From Muricomes sp049840515 (GTDB lineage: Bacteria > Bacillota > Clostridia > Lachnospirales > Lachnospiraceae), in NCBI GenBank assembly GCA_049840515.1, contig JASGKW010000009.1, forward strand, positions 372,001-436,000: a DNA stretch of 64,000 nucleotides. Reading direction: 5' to 3'. Every line of letters starts with the position of its first letter. Position 1 is the stretch's first letter. The translations under genes were made by a program, and so were the position numbers. Below the pieces are notes generated by a model. It did no database searches. It worked only from the letters and a program-made list of their open reading frames with translations, and was not told where the DNA came from. Shown piece after piece: positions 17,768 to 26,113 of this stretch.

Positions 17768-17814
17768 TACACTTCCCCTCCTAATCTGTGTTATTTGTTC
17801 TCCATACACAAAAA

Positions 17815-17840
17815 CCCGGGTAGAACTAAAGCTATCCGGG
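17815..17840 (-). terminator. Terminator of the citrate synthase-lipase operon
   Basis: CCCGGGTAG (17815-17823) and CTATCCGGG (17832-17840) form a stem; on the minus strand it is followed by TTTTTG. Confidence 0.7.
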
Positions 17841-17895
17841 TCTTTTGCATTTTATGATATTTATTCCTGTATCAAATTCTTATCTGACATCCATT

Positions 17896-18828
17896 TCAAG
17901 ATGTAATTTTACTTTCCAGCCATTCATACAAATCTTCATACACCTGCTTCCGGTCCACCTCATTGAGCAGTTCATGCCTTGCGCCGGAATACAGACGCAG
18001 ATTAATGTCCTGAATGCCCGCCGTTTTATATTTCTCATAAACCTTTCGGACACCCTTTCCAAAATTGCCCACCGGGTCGTCAGCACCTGCCGCAATCAAC
18101 ACAGGTAAACCTTTCGGTATCATATAGACGCTTTCTTTTTTCTGCATCTTAAGCATACCGCTGAACATGTGATAATATGCATTCACCGTAAATCCGAAGG
18201 AGCAGAGAGGATCTGATACATATGCATCCAGTATCTTCGTATCGCTCGTCACCCAGTCCGCCCTGGTTCTCGCCGGCTTATACCCTTTATTATATCCGCC
18301 TATCGCCAGCTTCTCAATCAGCTTACTGCGATAATGCCAGCCTCTAAAAACAGCCATAATACGGCACATGCGTTTCACCAGGCGCAGCAGCGCCCGCCTC
18401 TTGTCTGACACTACCCCCATCAGGATAACACCGCTCAGGCCATTTCCATACATCTGGATATATTGGCGCACAAGCGCAGAACCCATACTGTGTCCCAGCA
18501 TAAAATAAGGGACATTGGGATACTTTTTGGCTGACCTCTGGCGCAGAGTATGCATATCCCCCAGTATGCAGGCATTTCCATATTTTTCATTGAAATATCC
18601 ATATTCCTTCTTACTCTGTATGGATTTTCCATGTCCTAAATGGTCATTTCCGACTACATAATATCCCTGGCGGCACAAAAACTCTGCAAATTCGTCATAG
18701 CGGTTCACATATTCAACCATACCGTGTGAGATTTGCAGAACAGCCTTTACCTCACCTTCTGGTTTCCATTCAATTGTATGAATCTCTGTATTTCCATCTT
18801 TCGACGGGAAGTAAAATTCATCTTTCAT
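17896..18828 (-). CDS. Alpha/beta hydrolase (monoacylglycerol lipase/lysophospholipase-like)
   Basis: 310 residues with the serine-hydrolase order: oxyanion strand ISHGMVEYVNRYDEFA, GNDHLGHGKS, the nucleophile elbow MLGHSMGSALVR, the acid in IAAGADDPVGNFGKG and the histidine in YSGARHELLNE. This matches the Hydrolase_4 group, which hydrolyses monoacylglycerols or lysophospholipids. No signal peptide. The start lies 8 bp after the citrate synthase stop, so the two are co-transcribed, although no metabolic link is evident. Confidence 0.88.
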   Translation of the reverse strand: MKDEFYFPSKDGNTEIHTIEWKPEGEVKAVLQISHGMVEYVNRYDEFAEFLCRQGYYVVGNDHLGHGKSIQSKKEYGYFNEKYGNACILGDMHTLRQRSAKKYPNVPYFMLGHSMGSALVRQYIQMYGNGLSGVILMGVVSDKRRALLRLVKRMCRIMAVFRGWHYRSKLIEKLAIGGYNKGYKPARTRADWVTSDTKILDAYVSDPLCSFGFTVNAYYHMFSGMLKMQKKESVYMIPKGLPVLIAAGADDPVGNFGKGVRKVYEKYKTAGIQDINLRLYSGARHELLNEVDRKQVYEDLYEWLESKITS

Positions 18829-18836
18829 TTTAACAT

Positions 18837-20216
18837 CTACCTGTCATCTAATTTTATATAATCACGATAAGGCGCAAGAGGTTTGTACGCCGGACGAATT
18901 ATCTTGTCCACATTCTTCAACTCCTCAAGCCTGTGTGCGCTCCATCCAACAATGCGGGCCGCCGCAAATATTGGTGTATACAATGCTGAAGGGAGATCCA
19001 GCATACTGTAAACAAGACCGCTGTAAAAGTCTACATTGGCATTAACGCCCTTATACATCTTACGTTTTTCTCCGATAATCTCAGGTGCCATGCGCTCTAC
19101 TGTCTCATACAGGGCATATTCTGATTCATAACCTTTTGCCGTCGCAAGCTTCTTCACAAATGCTTTGAAAATATCAGCTCTCGGGTCTGACATAGAATAA
19201 ACTGCATGGCCCATGCCATAAATCAGACCTTTTTGGTCAAATGCCTTCTTGTCCAGCAAATCAACCAAATATTGGCGTATCTGGCTCTCATCATCCCAGT
19301 TAGTCAGAGTGCTCTTCATATCCTCAAACATCTGAGTTACTTTTATATTGGCACCGCCATGCTTTGGTCCCTTTAAGGATGCCATAGCTGCCGCTATTGT
19401 AGAGTAAGTGTCTGTCCCTGAAGATGTAACAACGTGAGTTGTAAATGTAGAGTTGTTACCGCCGCCGTGATCCATGTGGAGCACAAGCGCCATATCCAAA
19501 ATCTGAGCTTCCAGTTCTGTGTACTGCCTGTCCTCACGGAGCATCATAAGAATATTTTCCGCTGTGGAAAGCTCCGGGTAAGGTGCATATATATATAAAT
19601 CTTCGCCTCTTTTGTAATTGTACGCATGATAACAATATACCATCAGCATAGGAAACTGGCTGATTAAATTCAATGACTGGCGAAGCACATTGGGAATTGT
19701 TGTATCATCTGCTTTTTCATCATAAGAATACAGGTTCAGAATAGCTCTTGAAATACCATTCATCATATCCCTGCTGGGTGCTTTCATAATTACATCCCGC
19801 ACAAAATTGGGAGGAAGAGTTCTCCGCTCTGCCAATATCTCCTGAAACTCCTGCAACTGTGCCGCATTTGGCAAGTTACCAAACAAGAGAAGGTAAGCTG
19901 TCTCCTCAAAACCTGAGTGCTTTGCATCCAAAAAACCATTTACAAGGTCTTTGATATTGTAGCCGCGATAGTAGAGATTTCCTTCACAGGGAACTTCTTT
20001 CCCATCCACAATCTTGCTGGCACATACATCCGATATGTTTGTTAAACCAGCGAGTACGCCTTTTCCGTTTAAGTCACGCAGACCTCTTTTAACCTCGTAT
20101 TTTGTGTAAAGCTCCTTTTCGATTGCATTATTTTCCTCGCAAATCCGAGCCAGTTCTTCGATCCTAGGGGTGTTTTCAAAAAAGATATTATCAACGTCTT
20201 TTTTCATTTTTACCAT
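18837..20216 (-). CDS. gltA: Citrate synthase
   Basis: Condenses oxaloacetate and acetyl-CoA to citrate. 459 residues from the ATG at 20214-20216, chosen because AAAGGAGAG lies just before it, inside the longer frame from 20249. Catalytic histidines are visible in HMDHGGGNNSTFT, GPKHGGANIKV and YGMGHAVYSMSDPRA, and the catalytic Asp in NVDFYSGLVY. The N-terminal extension of about 60 residues (EENNAIEKELYTKYEVKRG) is typical of the Clostridia form. A promoter is at 20265-20293. With the aconitase-family hydratase at 29-31 kb it would supply part of a glutamate-forming branch. Confidence 0.93.
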   Translation of the reverse strand: MVKMKKDVDNIFFENTPRIEELARICEENNAIEKELYTKYEVKRGLRDLNGKGVLAGLTNISDVCASKIVDGKEVPCEGNLYYRGYNIKDLVNGFLDAKHSGFEETAYLLLFGNLPNAAQLQEFQEILAERRTLPPNFVRDVIMKAPSRDMMNGISRAILNLYSYDEKADDTTIPNVLRQSLNLISQFPMLMVYCYHAYNYKRGEDLYIYAPYPELSTAENILMMLREDRQYTELEAQILDMALVLHMDHGGGNNSTFTTHVVTSSGTDTYSTIAAAMASLKGPKHGGANIKVTQMFEDMKSTLTNWDDESQIRQYLVDLLDKKAFDQKGLIYGMGHAVYSMSDPRADIFKAFVKKLATAKGYESEYALYETVERMAPEIIGEKRKMYKGVNANVDFYSGLVYSMLDLPSALYTPIFAAARIVGWSAHRLEELKNVDKIIRPAYKPLAPYRDYIKLDDR

Positions 20217-20264
20217 AAAACTCTCCTTTCCTCTAATCACTACTTTCACTTGTCTGACTAAACT

Positions 20265-20293
20265 ATTATACTAAAAAAGCCCTTTTTATACAA
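20265..20293 (-). promoter_or_regulatory. Promoter of citrate synthase
   Basis: Minus strand TTGTAT (20288-20293), 17 bp, TATAAT (20265-20270). Confidence 0.65.
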
Positions 20294-20312
20294 TGAAATG
20301 TGTATAAAATCT

Positions 20313-21655
20313 TTATGAACTTGCGGAAAACTGCTTTCTTCTCATGCGGATTAAAATCACAACTGCGAGCAGAGATACTACCGCAGAAGTGACAGGTGTA
20401 TTCAGCCATAATCCATTTAATTTCAAAGGCCACATGACGGCGAGCAGAATAATCGGGAAAACAAACGCATTAGATACAGAGAGCACAGCCGCAGGAAATG
20501 GTTTGTCTAAAGCTATCAAAAAACTCTGAATTGCAAATCCGAACCACCTTGCTCAGATAGGTAAGACTATATAACTGCAAGGCGTGAACTGACATGGTAA
20601 TAATATCTTGTTTTTTCTTTTAAAAAACAACAGGGTAATCACTTCCGGAAAAAGAACCATCAGAATTGTCCCTCCTATAGAGATGACAGCACTTGCGGCA
20701 AGACAGCATTTCGCTATATCTTTTACCCGTCTGCCATTTTCCCGCACCCAAGTTGTATCCAATAGCAGTCTTCATAGAATCACAGGTTCCGTACAATAAC
20801 TGCTGAAGAATATCACCCGCATATACAAGAATACCGTAAACGCTGACAGCGCTGTGTCCACCTACATGCAGCAGAACACTATTCATTAAGATAGAGGTCA
20901 GCCTTGTAGAAACATTGCTCAAAAATATAGGACTGCCGCTGGAAACAATCTGGCGTATCAGTTTGAAACTAAAGTGAGGCTTACAAAAACGCAGCGGAAG
21001 ATTATGCGAAAGAATCGATACAATGCAATAACAGCACAGATAAACATTACGAGGGAGTCGGCAAAGGCTGCCCCTCCAATTCCCATATCCAGCACAGACA
21101 GGCAGAAAAACTCCATCACCAATATCAGAACAGACATTAAAATATTAAGAACCATGCTGCTTTTAATTTTTACCGGCAGATACGCAAAAAGTTATCCACA
21201 GCAAAAACTACAGTAGTGAGAGGTGAATACATTGCATACACCTGTATATAAATAACCGCCTGCTCCGCCAGTTCCCCGTCAGCCCCCATAAGCCGGATTA
21301 GCATTGGCGCCGTAAAATAAAGGATAGCCCCCATGCCGATTCCTGTGGCCAATATTAACAGGCAGGCACAGGTAAAATAATTATTCGCTTCTTGTTCCTG
21401 CTTTTTGCCGAGAGCAATTGAGATAGGAACCGCCGCCCCCAGGCCAATTAAATCGGCTAATGAGAAATTAATCATCACCAACGGCAAACCTAAATTAAGG
21501 GCAGCAAAGGCCGTTTCACCTAAAATCTGCCCAATAAAAATACCATCAAATAATCCCCACAGCGAAGAAGCAATCATACTGATTGCTCCCGGAACCGCTA
21601 CTATAAAAAACAATCTCAGCGGTGAAGTTTTTGTATATAAATTATAGCTGTTCAC
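20313..21655 (-). pseudogene. MATE family efflux transporter, decayed
   Basis: The frame begins MNSYNLYTKTSPLRLFFIVA at 21655 and shows MATE features (SSLWGLFDGIFIGQILGETA, NLGLPLVMINFSLADLIGLG). It is then broken near 21170, 21000, 20750, 20620 and 20550; each next piece continues the same protein in a new frame (SSMVLNILMSVLILVMEFF; SNVSTRLTSILMNSVLLHVG; ASAVISIGGTILMVLFPEVI; FLIALDKPFPAAVLSVSNA). Five shifts in 1.3 kb cannot be explained by one sequencing slip, so this looks like an old loss. The intact form would be a 12-helix Na+/H+-drug antiporter of about 450 residues. Confidence 0.85.
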
Positions 21656-21911
21656 TGTTTATGTGCTCCTTGTCTAAATTGCTAAGATTCCTTTACTCAA
21701 AAGTTCTTATCATGAGATAATCAGCATCAAATACACTATCCTCTCACAAACAAAATCATTTTTATCTTATATTTTTATTTTAACATATTGACATTAGTTT
21801 ATAAACAGTGCAAAAGCTGCCTGTCCACACATTTCATAATCAATATTTATTTTACTTATTTTTAATTATGGTATATATTAGTATGAGTAAAATACCAGGA
21901 GGCGAATATAG

Positions 21912-22388
21912 ATGTCATATGAGAATGTTAAACAATATTTTGAAAATGCTGGGTTAGGTGAACGTTTTAAAGAACTGGAGCAGTCCAGTGCAACTGTGGA
22001 GCTTGCAGCAAAAGCTCTCGGCTGTGAACCGGAAAGAATTGCAAAAACTATGTCATTTTTATTGGGTGACGAGGCAATCCTCATTGTTACAGCCGGAGAT
22101 GCCAAAGTTGATAATAAAAAGTTTAAAGAGCACTTTCATCAAAAAGCAAAAATGATACCCGGTGAATTGGTAGAAGACTATATTGGACATGCCCCCGGCG
22201 GCGTGTGTCCATTTGTTTTGAAACAAAATATCAGAGTTTTTTTGGACGTGTCACTCAAACGCTTTGAGATTGTATATCCTGCGGGCGGCAGCGGAAACAG
22301 TGCCGTTGAACTTACCCTGCCTGAATTGGAAAAGTATTCTCAGAGTGAAGCATGGGTGGATGTGTGTAAAGGATGGTCTGAAGAATAA
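21912..22388 (+). CDS. YbaK/EbsC-type aminoacyl-tRNA deacylase family protein
   Basis: A 158-residue single-domain protein. It has the YbaK/ProX-like order: SATVELAAKALGCEPERIAKTMSFL, ILIVTAGDAKVDNKKFKE with the conserved lysine, and APGGVCPFVLKQNIRVFLDVSL with the GxCPF strand. Related proteins remove wrongly attached amino acids from tRNA-Pro or tRNA-Cys in the cytoplasm. The ATG has AGGAGGCG upstream. It is monocistronic and convergent with rsmA, with a shared terminator. Confidence 0.9.
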   Translation: MSYENVKQYFENAGLGERFKELEQSSATVELAAKALGCEPERIAKTMSFLLGDEAILIVTAGDAKVDNKKFKEHFHQKAKMIPGELVEDYIGHAPGGVCPFVLKQNIRVFLDVSLKRFEIVYPAGGSGNSAVELTLPELEKYSQSEAWVDVCKGWSEE

Positions 22389-22420
22389 AGGTTCATCTAA
22401 CAAAACTTTCCTGCTATATT

Positions 22421-22454
22421 TAGGGCGTAACAATCTACTTTCTGTTACGCCCTA
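22421..22454. terminator. Bidirectional terminator between the YbaK gene and rsmA
   Basis: TAGGGCGTAACA (22421-22432) and TGTTACGCCCTA (22443-22454) are perfect inverse copies. The stem overlaps the last codons and stop of rsmA. Confidence 0.7.
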
Positions 22455-23311
22455 AAATATTACTTATCTCCGCAAATTCTTTCAAAGTCAGCGCCTCCCC
22501 GCGCACGCTTGCACCTTTTCCAAGTTCCTCTATGGCGGCCTCTATCTCTTCTTTTGTAAAGTCCAATTCCGATGAGTTTTTCAGCCCATTGGATAATGTC
22601 TTTCTTCTTTGGTTAAAAGAGGCCCTGATAATCCGAAACATCAGCTTCTCATCATCCGCCTGCACCGGCGGCTCCTCATACCTGTCCAGGCGTATCACCG
22701 CTGAACCCACTTTCGGTCTCGGCATAAAACAGTTAGGCGGTACATTGGCTACGATATATGGCTTTGCGTAATATTGCACAGCCAGTGAAAGAGCACCGTA
22801 GTCCTTGCTGCCCGGCCCCACCTGCATCCTGTCTGCCACTTCTTTCTGCACCATAACAGTGATACTTTTCAGCGGAACATGATTTTCAAACAATCCCATA
22901 ATAATGGGTGTTGTAATATAATAAGGCAGATTTGCCACAACCTTTATAGGTCTCCCCCCGTTTTCCTGCTGTGCAAGTCCGGCTATATCCACTTTCAGTA
23001 TATCTTGATTCAATATCGTGACATTTTCATATCCCTGCAAAGTTTCCTCCAATATAGGAATCAGCGCCCGGTCAATTTCGACTGCTGTCACTTTCCCTTG
23101 CTGCCTGCGCCAAATATTGGGTCATGGTCCCAATGCCCGGCCCAATTTCCAATACCATATCCTCCTTGGAAATCTCCGCTGAGCGGATAATCTTATCCAA
23201 AACATGTGTATCTATAAGAAAGTTCTGTCCAAACTTCTTTTGAAATGTGAAACCAAACTTCTGCAAAACTGCTATTGTATTCTGTGGATTTCCTAATGTA
23301 GGCTCCTTCAT
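22435..23311 (-). pseudogene. rsmA: 16S rRNA dimethyladenosine transferase, frameshifted
   Basis: RsmA (KsgA) dimethylates two adjacent adenines in the 3' hairpin of 16S rRNA. The start is the ATG at 23309-23311 behind GGGGGAAATTT (MKEPTLGNPQNTIAVLQKFG). Motif I is intact (MVLEIGPGIGTMTQYLAQAA), then one extra base near 23091-23100 shifts the frame; reading on as GKVTAVEIDRALIPIL restores motif II, and VVANLPYYITTPII (motif IV NLPY) and SFNQRRKTLSN follow normally. Total length would be about 291 residues. A single-base fault in so conserved a gene may be a sequence error; rsmA is not strictly essential in bacteria, so real loss is possible. Confidence 0.85.
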
Positions 23312-23411
23312 AAATTTCCCCCTTAAAGCGTTATCTTCGCTGTACCAGTATAATATACTTTCCCATCTTGAGCAACCAGAACCCATGTGTTTTGGTGATT
23401 AACCCCCAAAA

Positions 23412-24179
23412 TTATCCCTCCATCTGGTAAAGCCTTCTTGCATTCTTTTCCGTCTGCTCCACCACCTCTTCATAGGATATTCCTTTTAGCTTGGCAATCT
23501 GCTCTGCCACATAGGTCAGATTTAAAGAGGAATTTCTTTTCCCTCTGTTCGGCATCGGCGCCAGATAAGGACTGTCCGTCTCAAGTACCAAAAACTCCAG
23601 GGGAATCTCTCTCACCACTTCTTTCAGCTTCTTCCCATTTTTAAATGTGACTACTCCTCCGATTCCAATGAAAAAACCCATTTTTACATACTCTTTTGCC
23701 AGCTCTGCCGAATATGAAAAGCAATGAATCACACCTGTAAGGCTTCCAGCATATTTTTTCATAATGGCAAGAGTGTCTGCCGCCGCATCCCTGCTGTGAA
23801 TAATCACAGGCATTTTCAATTCCTTTGCCAGTTCCAACTGGCGGACAAACCATTCTTCTTGTTCATCATGACTCTCTTTATCCCAATAATAGTCCAGTCC
23901 AATTTCTCCCACGGCAACTATTTTTTCTTCCTGCAAAATCTCTTTCAGCCGCGCAAATCTCTCCTCATTCAGTTCTCCGACAGCATCAGGGTGAACACCA
24001 GCCGCCCCATAGACAAAGGGATATTTTGCCGTCAGGCCGCGCACTGCCTCCCAGGATGCCACATCTGAGCCTACATTTACAATAGTTCCTACCCCTCTAT
24101 CCTTCATGGACATCAGCAGCTTTTCCCTGTCCTCATCAAATTGTTCATCGTCATAATGTGCATGTGTCTCAAAAATCAT
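23412..24179 (-). CDS. tatD: TatD family metal-dependent hydrolase/DNase
   Basis: 255 residues forming a TIM barrel of the amidohydrolase superfamily. Metal ligands are visible in ETHAHYDDEQF (H-x-H), VGEIGLDYYW (Glu), MPVIIHSRDA (His), TGVIHCFSYS (His) and LVLETDSPYLAP (Asp). TatD/YcfH proteins are Mg-dependent 3'-5' DNases/RNases. In Firmicutes the gene usually lies just before rsmA, as here, 100 bp apart on the same strand. The start has GGAGG upstream. Its upstream side carries the IS3-family insertion. Confidence 0.95.
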   Translation of the reverse strand: MIFETHAHYDDEQFDEDREKLLMSMKDRGVGTIVNVGSDVASWEAVRGLTAKYPFVYGAAGVHPDAVGELNEERFARLKEILQEEKIVAVGEIGLDYYWDKESHDEQEEWFVRQLELAKELKMPVIIHSRDAAADTLAIMKKYAGSLTGVIHCFSYSAELAKEYVKMGFFIGIGGVVTFKNGKKLKEVVREIPLEFLVLETDSPYLAPMPNRGKRNSSLNLTYVAEQIAKLKGISYEEVVEQTEKNARRLYQMEG

Positions 24180-24353
24180 CTTTTATTTCCTCCGTAAAAT
24201 CGTATAACAAATCTATCTTTATATTTATAAATACTTTCAGTTGAACTGCTGGAAGTATAACATATCCTCACTAAAAAACCAACTGCCTGATGTGATATGA
24301 TACCTCTTAAGTAGACAAGTGAAATAACAAAAATCTACTTAGGAGGTATTTTT

Positions 24354-25031
24354 ATGTCCCAATCACCACACACTCCTGAGTTTCGTGCGAAAGTTTCACA
24401 GGAGTATATAGATGGGCTTGGTTCCTACGATTATTTATCCGCTAAATATAACATTGGATGCAAAACCTTAAAGGAATGGGTTGGAAAATATAGAATTCAT
24501 GGAGTTGCAGCATTCAGTGATAAAGCAGGTAACACTTCCTATTCATCTGATTTTAAAACTGTGTGTGTTAATGCTGTTTTATCCGGCGAAGGAAGTGTAG
24601 ATGATATCGTTGCTAAATACAACATATCTTCAAGCAAGGTACTCAGGAACTGGATAGAGTGTTATAATGCCAATAGAGAACTTAAGGATTATGATCCTAA
24701 AAGGGAGGTCTATATGGCAGAGGCAAGACGTAAAACAACCATTGAAGAACGTAAAGAAATCGTAGAATACTGTCTTAAACACAACCGAGATTATAAAGAA
24801 ACTTCAAGTATTTATGCTGTTTCTTATAGTCAAGTTTATTCTTGGGTGAAAAAATATGAGGCTTATGGAGAAGAAAGCTTATCAGATAAACGTGGTCGTC
24901 ACAAAACTGATGATGAGGTAGATGAATTAGAACTTTTACGACGAGAGAATCTCAGGCTTAAACGCCAGCTTGAGGAAAAGGATATGGTAGTAGAATTATT
25001 AAAAAAAGTGAAGGAATTCGAAAGGATGTGA
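24354..25031 (+). CDS. IS3-family transposase OrfA
   Basis: 225 residues with two or three helix-turn-helix units (SAKYNIGCKTLKEWVGKYRI; VAKYNISSSKVLRNWIEC; SSIYAVSYSQVYSWVKKYEA) and a leucine-zipper-like tail (LELLRRENLRLKRQLEEKDM) used for oligomerisation. It binds the element's terminal repeats. Near its end the run of seven As at 25001-25007 lies before the stop at 25029; slipping back one base there joins this frame to OrfB. The length is at the long end for OrfA, as in the IS150 subgroup. Confidence 0.9.
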   Translation: MSQSPHTPEFRAKVSQEYIDGLGSYDYLSAKYNIGCKTLKEWVGKYRIHGVAAFSDKAGNTSYSSDFKTVCVNAVLSGEGSVDDIVAKYNISSSKVLRNWIECYNANRELKDYDPKREVYMAEARRKTTIEERKEIVEYCLKHNRDYKETSSIYAVSYSQVYSWVKKYEAYGEESLSDKRGRHKTDDEVDELELLRRENLRLKRQLEEKDMVVELLKKVKEFERM

Positions 25032-25993
25032 GACTTGGAAAACTGCGCTACGAGCCTAAATATTTAGCTATTAGGCATTTCCATGAAACAAAAAATTGGA
25101 GTATTGAATGGATGTGTAAACAGCTTGAAATATCTAGAGCTGCTTATTATAAATGGTTGTACCGTGAACCTCCGGAACAGGAGTTAGAAAATATGAAGCT
25201 GGCAGAACTTATTATAGAATACGATGAACGCTTTAGTCATATCTTAGGCTATCGCAGAATGACTTCATGGATTAACCACTTCAATCATACTAACTATAGT
25301 AAAAATAGAGTTCATAGGGTTATGAAGAAGTGTGGCATTCATTCTGTAATCAGAAGGAAAAAGAAAAAATATAACTCTTCTACTCCTGAGATAATAACTG
25401 AGAATAAGCTTAGTAGAGATTTTTATGCAACTGCTCCAAATCAGAAGTGGGTTACAGATGTAACCGAGTTTAAAATTCCGGACGAAAAGAAGAAACTGTA
25501 TTTAAGTGCCATCCTTGATTTATACGATAGATATCCGATTTCATATGTTATTAGCTGCCGTAACGATAATAATCTAATATTTAAAACTTTTGATAAAGCA
25601 ATTGCCTCTAATCCAGATGCAAAACCCGTCTTTCATAGCGATAGAGGCTTCCAATATACAAGTAAAGTTTTTCAAAAGAGACTTAAGGAACAGGAAATGG
25701 AACAATCAATGTCCAGGGTTGGCCATTGTATTGATAATGGTCCTACAGAAGGCTTTTGGGGGATTATTAAAACAGAAATGTATCAAATGTATGAAATCAC
25801 TGACGAAGCATCAATGAGACATGCAATACAGGATTATATAAAGTTTTACAGTGAAGAACGACCTCAAGATAGATATCATTGTAAGACACCTCTGGAAGTA
25901 AGAACAGAAGCATTATCATCGAAGAAACCGAAGGAATATCCTATTCCTGAAAACAAACGGATAGAGAAATATAAAGAAAAATGGTGTGCGTAG
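25028..25993 (+). CDS. IS3-family transposase OrfB (DDE integrase)
   Basis: 321 residues from the GTG at 25028, but the frame is open upstream to the A7 run, so the active enzyme is most likely the OrfAB fusion made by -1 frameshifting. An HTH_21-like region (IEWMCKQLEISRAAYYKWLY) is followed by the rve integrase core: D in WVTDVTEFKI, D in FHSDRGFQYTS and E in NGPTEGFWGIIKTEMY, the complete DDE triad with the usual 35-residue D-E spacing. No stop or deletion interrupts it. Confidence 0.92.
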   Translation: MRLGKLRYEPKYLAIRHFHETKNWSIEWMCKQLEISRAAYYKWLYREPPEQELENMKLAELIIEYDERFSHILGYRRMTSWINHFNHTNYSKNRVHRVMKKCGIHSVIRRKKKKYNSSTPEIITENKLSRDFYATAPNQKWVTDVTEFKIPDEKKKLYLSAILDLYDRYPISYVISCRNDNNLIFKTFDKAIASNPDAKPVFHSDRGFQYTSKVFQKRLKEQEMEQSMSRVGHCIDNGPTEGFWGIIKTEMYQMYEITDEASMRHAIQDYIKFYSEERPQDRYHCKTPLEVRTEALSSKKPKEYPIPENKRIEKYKEKWCA

Positions 25994-26113
25994 AAAAACG
26001 GCCACAAAAATCGTGTGACCGTTCATCAGCACCTAATTTAGATATTTAACATGTCTACTTGACAGGGGGCATATCAATGGCAGTTGGTTCAAATTAGTTG
26101 TTAATCATTTTTA

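Larger units (their letters stand above)
24293..26076 (+). mobile_element. IS3-family insertion sequence (IS150-like), complete
   Basis: 1784 bp bounded by imperfect inverted repeats of about 28 bp starting TGATATG (left 24293) and ending CATATCA (right 26076); both ends share AAGTAGACA. A 3-bp duplication ATG flanks it (24290-24292 and 26077-26079). It encodes two overlapping frames joined by an A7 slip site. The target is the loop of a perfect 11-bp hairpin: AACCAACTGCC (24277-24287) on the left and GGCAGTTGGTT (26079-26089) on the right. Intact frames and ends suggest a recent, potentially active element. Confidence 0.92.

Noticed and set aside
21192..21200. TTATCCACA inside the decayed MATE gene
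   Set aside because: A single DnaA box in former coding sequence, without neighbours, is likely chance.
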